Assembly (NCBI RefSeq): GCF_004522215.1
Contig: NZ_SDLR01000002.1
Location: 682,001 to 746,000 of the forward strand
Length of the DNA stretch: 64,000 bases
Direction of reading: 5' to 3'
Source: Ammoniphilus sp. YIM 78166
GTDB taxonomy: Bacteria; Bacillota; Bacilli; Aneurinibacillales; RAOX-1
Made by a program: the position numbers and the translations under genes
In this document: positions 16,979 to 26,494 of the stretch, in pieces
Layout of the letters: every line of letters starts with the position of its first letter
Numbering within the stretch: the stretch's first letter is position 1
Notes under the pieces: model-generated
The model's input: only the letters and a program-made list of their open reading frames with translations
Database searches by the model: none
What the model was told of the DNA's origin: nothing

Positions 16979-17980
16979 CTGTCATCGGAAGTATTATCCC
17001 AGAATGAGATTGACGCCTTACTTGCTGCGCTGTCATCTGGAGAAATGAATGCAGAGGAAATGAAAAAGGACTTCACGGAGAAAAAAGTCAGGCTCTATGA
17101 TTTCAAACGAGCGCTGCGCTTCTCTAAAGACCAGATCAGAACCTTAACACGTATTCATGAAAACTATGCTCGATTATTGACCACATATTTTTCAGCTCAG
17201 CTTAGGACGTTAGTACGATTCACCGTCGCTTCCGTCGATCAGCTTCCCTATGATGAATTTATTCGGTCCATCCCTAAAATGACCATTCTGAATGTATTTG
17301 AAGCTGATCCCTTGGAAGGGCGCATGGTCTTGGAGGTAAACCCTAATGTTGGCTATGCGATGCTGGATCGGTTGCTTGGGGGACAGGGAAGCAGTCAAAG
17401 TAAGTTCACCGGGCTGACGGAAATAGAAACGATGGTGCTTGAAAGAGTGTTCAGAAAATCACTTCGAATCTATGCAGATGCATGGAAAGATGCGGTACCG
17501 ATCGATCCGGTGCTGACCATGACAGAAACGAATCCACAGTTCATGCAAATTGTGTCGCCTAACGAGACGGTAGCCGTTATTTCCTTTAGCACAAAGATTG
17601 CAGACACAACGGGAGTGATCAACATTTGTCTTCCCCATGTGGTGTTAGAGCCAGTGATGGTAAAACTCTCAGCCCACTATTGGCTTTCCTCCCAAAAGAA
17701 GACAAGGGACAAAAAGGAAATGACGGTGTTACAAGAGCGTGTTAAAAAAGCCCACATCCCAATTATTGCGGAGCTAGGGACTGCAACCATATCTGTAGGT
17801 GAATTTATTAACCTTTCTAGTGGGGATATTATTCAACTTAATACAAAAAAAGACAGTTCAATGAATATTCGCATTGGTACAAAATATAAATTCCAAGGGC
17901 GTCCTGGTACTCAAGGAGGAAAAGTTGCCATACAGATTGACAAGGTGCTAGACGAAGGGATGGAAGAAGATGAACAATAG
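16979..17980 (+). CDS. fliM: flagellar motor switch protein FliM (probable CTG start)
   Basis: C-ring component that binds phosphorylated CheY and sets rotation direction. The N-terminal CheY-binding motif reads SSEVLSQNEIDALLAALSSGEM. The in-frame GTG at 16970 shares its first base with the AAAGGGGG site (16963-16970), so it cannot be spaced properly. CTG 16979 lies 8 nt after that site and gives MSSEVLSQNEID, matching B. subtilis FliM (MSGEVLSQNEID). I therefore choose CTG, 333 residues. The middle CheC-like domain and the C-terminal SpoA domain (GTATISVGEFINLSSGDIIQL) follow. It overlaps fliY by 11 nt. Confidence 0.93.
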   Translation: MSSEVLSQNEIDALLAALSSGEMNAEEMKKDFTEKKVRLYDFKRALRFSKDQIRTLTRIHENYARLLTTYFSAQLRTLVRFTVASVDQLPYDEFIRSIPKMTILNVFEADPLEGRMVLEVNPNVGYAMLDRLLGGQGSSQSKFTGLTEIETMVLERVFRKSLRIYADAWKDAVPIDPVLTMTETNPQFMQIVSPNETVAVISFSTKIADTTGVINICLPHVVLEPVMVKLSAHYWLSSQKKTRDKKEMTVLQERVKKAHIPIIAELGTATISVGEFINLSSGDIIQLNTKKDSSMNIRIGTKYKFQGRPGTQGGKVAIQIDKVLDEGMEEDEQ

Positions 17981-19259
17981 AGATATGCTTTCCCAAGCAG
18001 AAATCGATGCCCTGCTTCGTGAGAACAATCTGGACGAAAAAGCACTAAACGAAAATTTAAATATTAGTAATTACTTAACCCCCATGGAACAAGATGCCCT
18101 GGGTGAGATTGGGAACATTTGTTTTGGGAGCTCTGCCACGGCCTTATCCACGCTGCTAGGGCAAAAAACGGATATTACAACACCCACCGTGAGTGTGATA
18201 GAACGTGATCGGCTTTCTGAAGAGTTTCCGCATCCCCATGTCGCAGTTCATGTGGAGTATACGGAAGGCTTTAAAGGGCTAAACCTTCTCGTGATACAGA
18301 CGGACGATGCGAAGGTCATTGCCGATCTTATGATGGGTGGCGATGGGACGAATCGAGATATTGAGCTTACGGAGCTTCACATTAGTGCTGTACAAGAAGC
18401 GATGAATCAAATGATGGGCTCGGCAGCTACCTCCATGTCTACGTTATTTAATAAACGGGTGGATATCTCCCCGCCTGGAATCGATTTATTTGATTTTGGA
18501 ACGGATCAGCAATCCTATTCATTCCCGGAAGACAAGGTTTTTATTAAGATCTCCTTTCGATTGAAAATTGGAGATTTAATAGATTCTAGCATTATGCAGC
18601 TCCTGCCGGTCCATTTTGCGAAAGACATGGTTTCTCTGCTTCTAGGTGGAGGAAGTGTAGAGGAGGAGCCGCCGGTTCCTGTGCCACCTAAGACGCCCGA
18701 GATAAAGCCGGAGCCTCCCACACAGGCTGCACAGGGAGTCCCTGATCCCTATGGGCAGATGCCGCCGGCCGGTTATCCACCACCTATGTATCCACCTTAC
18801 GGACAACCGCCGATGTATCAGCCCGTACCTGGCTACCCTTACGCACCACCCCTGTATCCGCCTGCGCAGCCCATGTACGGTGCACCTGGTTATCCGGGTA
18901 CGCCGCCTCAGAATATGCCAAACGGGGGACAGCCGCCCAATGTCCATAATGCTCAATTTAGCCCTTTTCATACCCCTGGCGCCAATCCTGCCATGGATGA
19001 GCGAAACTTAAATTTGTTGTTAGATATTCCACTTCAAGTAACCGTGGAGCTGGGCCGCACCAAAAAACAAATTCGAGAGATTCTGGAGATGTCGGCCGGA
19101 TCGATTATTGAGTTAGATAAGCTGGCGGGGGAGCCTGTTGATATTTTTGTTAATAACAAACTAATCGCTAAAGGCGAAGTTGTGGTTATTGAGGAGAATT
19201 TTGGGGTTCGCGTAACCGATATCATCAGTCAATGGGATCGAGTTCAAAAATTACAATAA
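17970..19259 (+). CDS. fliY: flagellar motor switch phosphatase FliY, with proline/tyrosine-rich linker
   Basis: C-ring protein that dephosphorylates CheY-P in Gram-positives, combining a CheC-like domain with a FliN domain. 429 residues. The N-terminal peptide MLSQAEIDALL repeats the FliM-type CheY-binding motif. Two phosphatase signatures are present: DALGEIGNICFGSSATAL and SAVQEAMNQMMGSAATSM. The C-terminal FliN/SpoA domain starts near LLLDIPLQVTVELGRTKK. Between them lies a linker of about 95 residues (codons about 18660-18945) with some 35 prolines and 10 tyrosines in GYPPPMYPPYGQPP-like repeats, much richer than I would expect. Confidence 0.96.
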   Translation: MNNRDMLSQAEIDALLRENNLDEKALNENLNISNYLTPMEQDALGEIGNICFGSSATALSTLLGQKTDITTPTVSVIERDRLSEEFPHPHVAVHVEYTEGFKGLNLLVIQTDDAKVIADLMMGGDGTNRDIELTELHISAVQEAMNQMMGSAATSMSTLFNKRVDISPPGIDLFDFGTDQQSYSFPEDKVFIKISFRLKIGDLIDSSIMQLLPVHFAKDMVSLLLGGGSVEEEPPVPVPPKTPEIKPEPPTQAAQGVPDPYGQMPPAGYPPPMYPPYGQPPMYQPVPGYPYAPPLYPPAQPMYGAPGYPGTPPQNMPNGGQPPNVHNAQFSPFHTPGANPAMDERNLNLLLDIPLQVTVELGRTKKQIREILEMSAGSIIELDKLAGEPVDIFVNNKLIAKGEVVVIEENFGVRVTDIISQWDRVQKLQ

Positions 19260-19294
19260 ACTAAATTTATAATAACTTGGAGGCAGAAACAATT

Positions 19295-19657
19295 ATGGCA
19301 AATACCGTATTAATCGTTGATGATGCAGCATTTATGAGAATGATGATTAAAGAAATCCTAACTAAGAATGGCTACACGGTGGTCGGTGAGGCAAGCGATG
19401 GGGCGCAAGCAGTTGAGAAGTTTAAGGAGTTAAAGCCAGACCTCGTGACAATGGATATCACGATGCCAGAAATGGATGGGATTACAGCATTAAGAGAGAT
19501 TAAGAAGCTAGACAGTTCCGCAAAAGTCATTATGTGTTCAGCGATGGGTCAACAGGCCATGGTTATTGATGCGATTCAAGCCGGTGCGAAAGACTTCGTG
19601 GTAAAGCCATTCCAGGCTGATCGAGTCATAGAGGCAATCAAGAAAACTCTAGGCTAG
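19295..19657 (+). CDS. cheY: chemotaxis response regulator CheY
   Basis: Single-domain receiver that is phosphorylated by CheA and binds FliM/FliY. 120 residues from ATG 19295, with GGAGG at 19279-19283; the TTG at 19277 overlaps the RBS. Conserved residues are Asp9/Asp10 (LIVDDAAFM), the phospho-acceptor Asp54 (TMDITMPEMDG), Ser82 (MCSAMG) and Lys104 (DFVVKPF). Very close to B. subtilis CheY. It lies between fliY and fliZ as expected. Confidence 0.97.
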   Translation: MANTVLIVDDAAFMRMMIKEILTKNGYTVVGEASDGAQAVEKFKELKPDLVTMDITMPEMDGITALREIKKLDSSAKVIMCSAMGQQAMVIDAIQAGAKDFVVKPFQADRVIEAIKKTLG

Positions 19658-19668
19658 GGGAAAAAAAG

Positions 19669-20292
19669 ATGATCATGTCACGGCTTAGCTTGATTTACTT
19701 AGCTTTGATTCTTATAAGTTTATTTTTCGGGGGAGCCCAGTTCCAACTGGCCTTTGCCGATAGCGAGCAGCCGATGGTTGACCAGGGGATAGGCAAAGAA
19801 GTGAATCAAGATCAGTTAGGAAATGTAGGAGCTGATTTTGAAATTTTGCCTTATCTAATAAAAGTTGTTTTTTTCCTCATTATTATTGGAGTTCTCATCT
19901 ATCTTCTTATCCGATTTCTTTCCAATCAGTCAAGGCAGTCTCTGGGAGGGCTGCCTCTGCGTATTGTGGGAGGCGTGGCTCTCGGTCAGAATCGTTCTTT
20001 ACAAGTGGTCCAGATCGGGCGGAAGCTTTATGTAGTAGGAGTAGGACAAGATGTTCGCATGCTGACCGAAATAGAGGATCAAGTAGAGATCGAAACTTGG
20101 TTGACTAAAGAGACGGAGACACCTAAGATGATAGATCTACTAATGCGATGGAAGAAACAAAAGTCGGAAGAGCAGAGTTTTCAATATATATTTGAGGATC
20201 AGCTTAGCCAGTTAAAGGAAAATCGGTCAAGAGCAGAACAAGTTCTTTATCAAGCAACGGAAACAAAAGAAGGTAGAAAACATGAAGGTTAA
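19669..20292 (+). CDS. fliO: flagellar biosynthesis protein FliO/FliZ
   Basis: Membrane protein that helps assemble the FliP export gate; the B. subtilis homologue is named FliZ. 207 residues: an N-terminal signal-like helix (about 5-29), a second membrane helix (about 63-86, YLIKVVFFLIIIGVLIYLLIRF), then the FliO domain (LRIVGGVALGQNRSLQVVQIGRKLYVVGVG) and a charged C-terminal tail. It overlaps fliP by 11 nt. Confidence 0.92.
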   Translation: MIMSRLSLIYLALILISLFFGGAQFQLAFADSEQPMVDQGIGKEVNQDQLGNVGADFEILPYLIKVVFFLIIIGVLIYLLIRFLSNQSRQSLGGLPLRIVGGVALGQNRSLQVVQIGRKLYVVGVGQDVRMLTEIEDQVEIETWLTKETETPKMIDLLMRWKKQKSEEQSFQYIFEDQLSQLKENRSRAEQVLYQATETKEGRKHEG

Positions 20293-21037
20293 TTGGCTCA
20301 AGGTTTTTCCTCTACTCTTGATCTTTTCCCATATGTTTAGTGAGACCATATTCGCTGCAGGAACCGTCATCCCCGGATTAGATTTAAATATTGGGACGAG
20401 TGATAGCCCGCAAGATGTTTCCACAACGCTGCAGATTATTTTGCTTATTACTCTATTATCCATTGCGCCTGCTTTGTTGATATTAATGACATCTTTTACG
20501 AGAATCGTCATTGTTTTATCTTTTGTAAGAACTTCTTTGGCCACACAGCAGATGCCGCCCAATCAGGTTTTGATTGGCCTAGCGTTGTTCTTAACTTTTT
20601 TTGTGATGGCTCCTACCTTTTCGGCGGTGAACGAGACAGCCTTACAGCCTTATTTAGCTGGGCAGATGAATCAGCAGCAAGCCTTCGAACAAGCTGCAGT
20701 CCCCATGAAGGAGTTTATGGGCAAGTATACGCGTGAAAAGGATTTGCTGTTGTTTCTTGAGTACTTGCAGCTAGAAAAACCTAAGACAATCCAAGAAATC
20801 CCCTTAACGGCTTTAGTCCCGGCTTTTGTAATAAGTGAACTTAAAACGGCCTTTCAGATGGGCTTTATGATTTTTATCCCGTTCCTTGTCATTGATATGA
20901 TAGTCGCTAGTATTTTAATGGCAATGGGGATGATGATGCTCCCGCCAGTTATGATTTCCTTGCCATTCAAGATTCTGCTCTTTATCTTAGTGGACGGCTG
21001 GCACCTAATCGTTAAATCGTTACTATCAAGCTTTTAG
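20282..21037 (+). CDS. fliP: flagellar type III export gate protein FliP
   Basis: Core subunit of the FliPQR export channel. 251 residues with a cleavable-looking signal peptide (WLKVFPLLLIFSHMFSETIFAAG) and four membrane helices. Family signatures are LMTSFTRIVIVLSFVR, QQMPPNQVLIGLALFLTFF and VDMIVASILMAMGMMMLPP. The ATG is inside the fliO end, so translation is probably coupled. Confidence 0.97.
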   Translation: MKVNWLKVFPLLLIFSHMFSETIFAAGTVIPGLDLNIGTSDSPQDVSTTLQIILLITLLSIAPALLILMTSFTRIVIVLSFVRTSLATQQMPPNQVLIGLALFLTFFVMAPTFSAVNETALQPYLAGQMNQQQAFEQAAVPMKEFMGKYTREKDLLLFLEYLQLEKPKTIQEIPLTALVPAFVISELKTAFQMGFMIFIPFLVIDMIVASILMAMGMMMLPPVMISLPFKILLFILVDGWHLIVKSLLSSF

Positions 21038-21062
21038 ATTCCACTAAGGTGAGGTGAAGCGG

Positions 21063-21332
21063 GTGTCTCCGGAAGGTGTAATTCAGATTGCAAAAAATTC
21101 GGTGTATATGATCTTACTCGTAACGGCCCCGGTGGTGGGAATCGGCTTAATGGTAGGATTATTAGTTGCTATTTTTCAGGCTACAACACAGATACAAGAA
21201 CAGACATTGGCCTTTGTGCCAAAGATTGTCGCTATCTTGGTCGCACTCGTTGTGTTTGGCCCATGGATGTTAACTCAGCTCGTAGATTTTACGTATCATA
21301 TCTTCAATAATTTATATCGGTTTATAGGTTAG
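21063..21332 (+). CDS. fliQ: flagellar export gate protein FliQ
   Basis: Small two-helix subunit of the export gate. 89 residues from GTG 21063, 8 nt after AAGGTGAGG (21046-21054); GTG 21054 overlaps that RBS. The motif VAIFQATTQIQEQTLAFVPK is diagnostic. It lies between fliP and fliR with 4 nt to fliR. Confidence 0.96.
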   Translation: MSPEGVIQIAKNSVYMILLVTAPVVGIGLMVGLLVAIFQATTQIQEQTLAFVPKIVAILVALVVFGPWMLTQLVDFTYHIFNNLYRFIG

Positions 21333-21336
21333 AAGA

Positions 21337-22119
21337 ATGAACCTGTTTTTTGCATTGGACTTATTTCCTAGTTTTCTATTAATTTTTGTTCGTCTTACTT
21401 CATTCTTCGTAACCGTGCCGATTTTTTCGTCGCGAAATGTCCCGCAATCGGCAAAAATTGGTCTAGCCTTTTTCCTAAGCCTTATTACGTTTATGTCAAT
21501 AGGAATTGAACCTGTAGTGTTCGATGAAACCTATTTCCTGCTTATCTTAAAAGAAGTGTTTGTCGGACTGGTTCTAGGATTCATCGGTACGCTCATCCTT
21601 TACGCGATACAGACCGCAGGCGGGTTTGTTGACATGCAGATGGGATTGGCTATTGCTAGCGTGATTGATCCGCAAACCGGAGTGCACACTCCTATAATGG
21701 GTCAGTTTAAATATATTTTGGCTTTGCTTTTTTTGTTATCCATTAATGCTCATCATCTACTTATCAAAGGAATCATAGAAAGCTATAAAATGGTGCCTTT
21801 GGATCAGCTGGGTCTGAATCTAACCGAAGGTGAAATCACGCAGGTCATAGCTCAGGCTTTTTATCATATGTTTCTCTCCGCGTTTATGATTGCTGCACCT
21901 CTTGTCGTTTCACTTTTTTTAGTGGATGTTGCCTTAGGAATCGTTGCAAGAACGGTTCCTCAGTTGAATATATTTGTGGTCGGGATTCCGATTAAACTAT
22001 TGGCAGGCTTCCTCATGCTGCTTATCGTCCTTCCAGGCTATTTCTTCACACTAAAAAATCTCTTTAAATCGTTAATCCAGTCAATGGAGGCTTTGCTGAA
22101 AGCCATGGGGTGGGGTTAG
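21337..22119 (+). CDS. fliR: flagellar export gate protein FliR
   Basis: Third subunit of the FliPQR channel. 260 residues, with about six hydrophobic helices. Signatures are IFSSRNVPQSAKIGLAFFLS and TAGGFVDMQMGLAIASVIDPQ. It ends directly before the flhB GTG (stop 22117-22119, start 22120), so the two are probably translationally coupled. In some clostridia FliR and FlhB are fused; here they are separate. Confidence 0.96.
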   Translation: MNLFFALDLFPSFLLIFVRLTSFFVTVPIFSSRNVPQSAKIGLAFFLSLITFMSIGIEPVVFDETYFLLILKEVFVGLVLGFIGTLILYAIQTAGGFVDMQMGLAIASVIDPQTGVHTPIMGQFKYILALLFLLSINAHHLLIKGIIESYKMVPLDQLGLNLTEGEITQVIAQAFYHMFLSAFMIAAPLVVSLFLVDVALGIVARTVPQLNIFVVGIPIKLLAGFLMLLIVLPGYFFTLKNLFKSLIQSMEALLKAMGWG

Positions 22120-23214
22120 GTGGAACAAGGAAAACTATGGATTCCGGTCAATCTGCAAATGTTTGCAGGTGAAAAAACGGAAAAAGCAACACCAAAGAAA
22201 AAGCAAGAAGCTCGCAATAAAGGACAAGTCGCGAAAAGTCAGGAAGTAGCCTCTGCCTTAATCATGTTATCTAGTTTTTTATTCCTCTTATTCATGGGCC
22301 AATCCATGGCAGCGAATATTCTCAAGATGATGAGAGGCACGTTTACCGAATATGTGCATTGGGAGATCACCTCCACCAATATTCAGGTGATGTTTCATAA
22401 TCTCTTGTTCGAAAGCGCCATGATCGTCGCTCCATTTCTTTTACTTGCTTTAATTATGGGCATCTTTTCAAACTATATTCAGATTGGATTCTTGTTTACA
22501 ACCGAACCGCTGAAAATGAAGCTAGAGAAGCTAGATCCCATTCAGGGTGCGAAAAAAATATTTTCTCTGCGTGCCATCGTGGAGTTGCTAAAGTCTATTT
22601 TGAAAATTGTGCTGACCTCAACGATCGCCATCCTTGTATTAGGTAAGGCGGTGGACGAAATTATGGTTTTGTCACAAACGTCTGTAGGAAATGTTCTCTC
22701 GCTTGTTTCGACTTTGACTGTCCAAATTGGAGCGTTTATCGCCCTACTGCTATTGGTTCTGTCTGTACTAGACTATCTTTACCAAAAGTATGAACACGAA
22801 AAAGGACTGCGAATGTCCAAGCAAGATATCAAAGATGAATTTAAGAAAACAGAAGGGGACCCTTTAATTAAGGGGAAAATCAAACAAAGGCAACGGGAAA
22901 TGGCCATGAGAAGAATGATGCAGGAAATTCCCAATGCCGATGTGGTTATCACCAACCCTACCCACTTTGCTATTGCGATTCAATACAAAGCGGGAGAAAT
23001 GCAGGCGCCTAAAGTGGTCGCCAAGGGAAAAGACCAGGTGGCTTTAAAAATGAAAGAAATTGCCCAGCGCGAGAGCGTGATCATGATGGAAAACAAGCCA
23101 TTAGCCAGAGCGCTGTATGCTCAAGTTGAGATTGGACAAGAAGTGCCGGAATCCTTATTTAAGGCCGTAGCTGAAGTTTTAGCCTATGTGTATCAGATTA
23201 GAAAACGAGCGTAG
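22120..23214 (+). CDS. flhB: flagellar export switch protein FlhB
   Basis: Substrate-specificity switch of the export apparatus. 364 residues: a conserved start GEKTEKATPKKKQEARNKGQ, four membrane helices, and a cytoplasmic domain with the autocleavage site NPTH (Asn279-Pro280) in VVITNPTHFAIAIQYK. Cleavage here allows the hook-to-filament switch triggered by FliK. It starts with GTG immediately after fliR. Confidence 0.97.
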   Translation: MEQGKLWIPVNLQMFAGEKTEKATPKKKQEARNKGQVAKSQEVASALIMLSSFLFLLFMGQSMAANILKMMRGTFTEYVHWEITSTNIQVMFHNLLFESAMIVAPFLLLALIMGIFSNYIQIGFLFTTEPLKMKLEKLDPIQGAKKIFSLRAIVELLKSILKIVLTSTIAILVLGKAVDEIMVLSQTSVGNVLSLVSTLTVQIGAFIALLLLVLSVLDYLYQKYEHEKGLRMSKQDIKDEFKKTEGDPLIKGKIKQRQREMAMRRMMQEIPNADVVITNPTHFAIAIQYKAGEMQAPKVVAKGKDQVALKMKEIAQRESVIMMENKPLARALYAQVEIGQEVPESLFKAVAEVLAYVYQIRKRA

Positions 23215-23231
23215 AGAGGAGGGGGTCATTC

Positions 23232-25268
23232 ATGAAGCTTAAAGATATTTCCGTTCTAGTAATGGTGATTTGTGTGGTCATGATGATGGTGATCCCTCTA
23301 CCTACTCTTTTGCTCGATTTTTTGCTAATTGTAAATATCTCGCTGGCTCTGACTATTCTTATGGTATCCATGAATACCAAGGAGCCCTTGGATTTTTCGA
23401 TTTTTCCTACCCTTCTGCTATTGACGACTTTGTTTCGCTTATCCCTCAACGTTTCCACCACGCGCTCCATTTTGCAGGATGCAGATGGAGGCAGGGTGGT
23501 AAGGGCATTTGGGGAGTTTGTCGTCGGCGGAAGCCCCGTCATAGGTTTTGTAATCTTCATTATCCTAGTGATTATTAATTTTGTCGTCATTACCAAAGGA
23601 TCTGAGAGAGTAGCTGAGGTAGCAGCACGTTTTACTTTAGACGCCATGCCCGGCAAGCAAATGAGTATTGATGCAGATATGAATGCGGGTATGATTACGG
23701 AGCATGAAGCTCGGGATAGACGTAAGAAAATTGAGCGGGAAGCTGATTTTTACGGAGCCATGGATGGAGCGAGTAAATTTGTTAAGGGCGATGCGATAGC
23801 GGGGATTATTATCCTTTTAATTAACGTTCTTGGTGGTTTTATTATTGGAATGGCTATACATGGTATGGGCTTTGCTGAAGCGGCTACAACCTTTACCTTG
23901 CTATCCGTTGGAGATGGGTTGGTCAGCTCGATTCCAGCCCTCGTGATATCCACCGCGACAGGGATCATGGTGACGCGGGCCGGATCCGATGGAAATCTGG
24001 GCGACGACTTGTCCAAGCAGTTATTAGCTTACCCGAAGCTTTTATTTGTTGTAGCGGGAACGATTGCTTTACTAGGAATTTTTACTCCCATCGGTCCCTA
24101 CAGTACCATTCCTGTTGCCGGTATACTCATCTTCGGAGGCATGCGCTTGCAGCGCCAGATCGACCAAAGAGAGGAACTGGCCGCTCAAGCTCCTGAGGAA
24201 GACGCTGAAATAGAACAAGTGAAGAGCCCTGAAAGTGTTTTGGGGCTGCTCCATGTAGATCCTATTGAATTTGAATTTGGATACGGCTTAATCCCTCTGG
24301 CTGACACCAATCAGGGGGGAGACTTGCTGGATCGAGTCATCATGATCAGAAGGCAATGTGCTTTGGAATTAGGATTAGTGGTACCTGTGATTCGTATCCG
24401 TGACAATATTCAATTACGGCCTAATCAATATATGATTAAAATTAAAGGGAACATGGTAGCTGGGGGCGAGATTCTATTGGATCATTACTTAGCCATGAGT
24501 CCAGGGATTGAAGATGACAGTGTAATTGGGATTGATACCATTGAACCTTCTTTCGGTCTCCCCGCGCTTTGGATATCTGAGGATGTACGAGAGCGAGCCG
24601 AGTTAGCCGGCTATACCGTCGTCGATCCTCCATCCGTCGTAGCCACCCATTTGTCTGAGATCATAAAGAAGTATGCACATGAGCTACTCAGCAGACAAGA
24701 TACTAAATCATTAATCGATAACTTAAAGGAGCAAGCACCGGCGCTTGTGGAAGAAGTGGTTCCGTCCATTATGTCGGTTGGGGATATTCAGAAAGTGCTG
24801 CAAAAGCTGTTAAAAGAGAAAATATCCATTCGAAACCTTCATGCGATTATGGAAGCATTGGCAGACTATGGACAATATACGAAAGACCCTGACTTGCTTA
24901 CGGAATATGTGCGCCAGAGCTTATCTAGGCAAATTACCCTTCAATACGCTGAGCCTGGCCAAGCGCTTAGGGTCATTACCGCAGGACCAAGCTTAGAGAA
25001 GACGATCTCAGAATGTGTGCAGCAAACGGAGCAAGGGAGCTATCTGGCGATGGACCCAGACCTTTCTCAGAGAATCTATCAGATTCTTTCTGAACAGGTG
25101 CAGCGTTTAATGAATATGGGGCACCAGCCTATTCTTTTAACCTCTCCCGCCATCCGAATGTATACTAGACAGCTACTCGAAAGAATGTTTCCCGATTTAC
25201 CCGTTCTTTCTTATAACGAAATTGAAGCAGATGTTGAAGTGCAAAGCCTAGGGGTGGTGAATCTATAA
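23232..25268 (+). CDS. flhA: flagellar export protein FlhA
   Basis: Large export-gate protein forming a nonameric ring that docks chaperone-substrate complexes. 678 residues; about eight membrane helices in the first half, with the FHIPEP signature region (TLFRLSLNVSTTRSIL and the cytoplasmic loop MSIDADMNAGMITEHEARDRR). The C-terminal half is the soluble docking domain. An AGAGGAGGGGG region precedes ATG 23232. Its stop overlaps the flhF start by one base (TAATG). Confidence 0.98.
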   Translation: MKLKDISVLVMVICVVMMMVIPLPTLLLDFLLIVNISLALTILMVSMNTKEPLDFSIFPTLLLLTTLFRLSLNVSTTRSILQDADGGRVVRAFGEFVVGGSPVIGFVIFIILVIINFVVITKGSERVAEVAARFTLDAMPGKQMSIDADMNAGMITEHEARDRRKKIEREADFYGAMDGASKFVKGDAIAGIIILLINVLGGFIIGMAIHGMGFAEAATTFTLLSVGDGLVSSIPALVISTATGIMVTRAGSDGNLGDDLSKQLLAYPKLLFVVAGTIALLGIFTPIGPYSTIPVAGILIFGGMRLQRQIDQREELAAQAPEEDAEIEQVKSPESVLGLLHVDPIEFEFGYGLIPLADTNQGGDLLDRVIMIRRQCALELGLVVPVIRIRDNIQLRPNQYMIKIKGNMVAGGEILLDHYLAMSPGIEDDSVIGIDTIEPSFGLPALWISEDVRERAELAGYTVVDPPSVVATHLSEIIKKYAHELLSRQDTKSLIDNLKEQAPALVEEVVPSIMSVGDIQKVLQKLLKEKISIRNLHAIMEALADYGQYTKDPDLLTEYVRQSLSRQITLQYAEPGQALRVITAGPSLEKTISECVQQTEQGSYLAMDPDLSQRIYQILSEQVQRLMNMGHQPILLTSPAIRMYTRQLLERMFPDLPVLSYNEIEADVEVQSLGVVNL

Positions 25269-26494
25269 TGCGCGTCAAAAGATATGTAGTGGATTCGATG
25301 CCGGATGCCCTCCAGCGAATTAAAGCGGAGCTGGGGAAGGATGCCATTATTCTCAATACCAAAAACATCAAGACAGGTGGATTTCTTGGCTTTTTCACTA
25401 GAAAGCAAATTGAGGTCATTGCTGCTATTGATGTAAATAATGGTCCTTCTTCTTCTACAGCAGCCCCGAAGGGGGCGAATGGATATTCTCCTGCTTACGA
25501 AGAAACCAGACCTCCTCAGCCAAGGGCCATGGCAAGGCAGGAAGAAAGCAAAAAAGAGGTTCCTACTTATGATCTGAAATCGATTGTAGCCAGAAAGGCC
25601 CCTATCTTTCAGGAGGAATGGCAAAAAGCTCCGGCAAATTTCCATCCAAGCTCGGTTGAAAATCCGCCAGAAGCAGCCCCTTTGCCCGCATCCATAAATG
25701 TAAACTTTGATAGCCTGAAGTCACAGTTAAGGAAACAAGACGTAGAAGAACAATGGATCGCCCAGATCCTGCAGCGAATGGAAACCCGGTATTCCCATAC
25801 ATTCATACAAACGGAACTTTCACAATTACAGCATGCAAAACTGATCATCGAGGAGCTATTAACGGAAAGACAAAAGGCTACTAGCCTTATCGGTCAGGAT
25901 ACTCGTATGGTAAGGTTTTTTGGTCCTACCGGTGTAGGAAAAACCACAACCATTGCCAAGCTAGCGGCAGAGGGCGTATTGAAGCATAAAAGAAAGGTAG
26001 GCTTGATCACAACCGATACCTATAGGATAGGAGCGGTAGACCAGTTGCGTACCTATGCGAATATTCTTAATATCCCGTTGGAAGTGGTCTTTCAGCCTAG
26101 TGAAATGGCAACCGCGATGAGAAATTTAGTTGACTGTGATCTTATTCTTGTGGATACGGCTGGACGCAACTACAGGAAGCAAGACTATGCACAAGAGTTG
26201 GCGCAGTACTTTCCAAGTTTAACAGGCGGGGAAAACTATCTTGTTCTGAGCTTGACTGCCAAAAATAACGACATGATCGAGATACTAGAAAACTTTAAGT
26301 GCATTACAGTAGAAAAAGTCATATTTACAAAATCAGACGAAACCCAAACCTACGGATCCATCCTAAACATGGTCATGCGTTATCATCTATCAATATCGTA
26401 TCTGACGACAGGGCAAAATGTCCCTGATGATATTCGTGTTGCTGATCCAAGGAAAGTGGCTAATTTGATTCTAGGAGAAGATAGACATGTATGA
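25268..26494 (+). CDS. flhF: flagellar placement GTPase FlhF
   Basis: SRP-family GTPase that controls flagellar number and position. 408 residues: a basic N-terminal B domain (MRVKRYVVDSMPDALQRIKAEL), a variable Ala/Pro/Gln-rich region (about 60-135), then the N and G domains with the P-loop [20 protein letters not shown], the TTDTYRIGAVDQLRTYA motif and DTAGR. It partners with FlhG, encoded next with an 8-nt overlap. Confidence 0.97.
   Translation: MRVKRYVVDSMPDALQRIKAELGKDAIILNTKNIKTGGFLGFFTRKQIEVIAAIDVNNGPSSSTAAPKGANGYSPAYEETRPPQPRAMARQEESKKEVPTYDLKSIVARKAPIFQEEWQKAPANFHPSSVENPPEAAPLPASINVNFDSLKSQLRKQDVEEQWIAQILQRMETRYSHTFIQTELSQLQHAKLIIEELLTERQKATSLIGQDTRMVRFFGPTGVGKTTTIAKLAAEGVLKHKRKVGLITTDTYRIGAVDQLRTYANILNIPLEVVFQPSEMATAMRNLVDCDLILVDTAGRNYRKQDYAQELAQYFPSLTGGENYLVLSLTAKNNDMIEILENFKCITVEKVIFTKSDETQTYGSILNMVMRYHLSISYLTTGQNVPDDIRVADPRKVANLILGEDRHV

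Noticed and set aside
18642..18971. Alternative-frame ORFs over the FliY linker
   Set aside because: The C-rich repeats open other frames by composition; the + frame of fliY is continuous and conserved on both sides.
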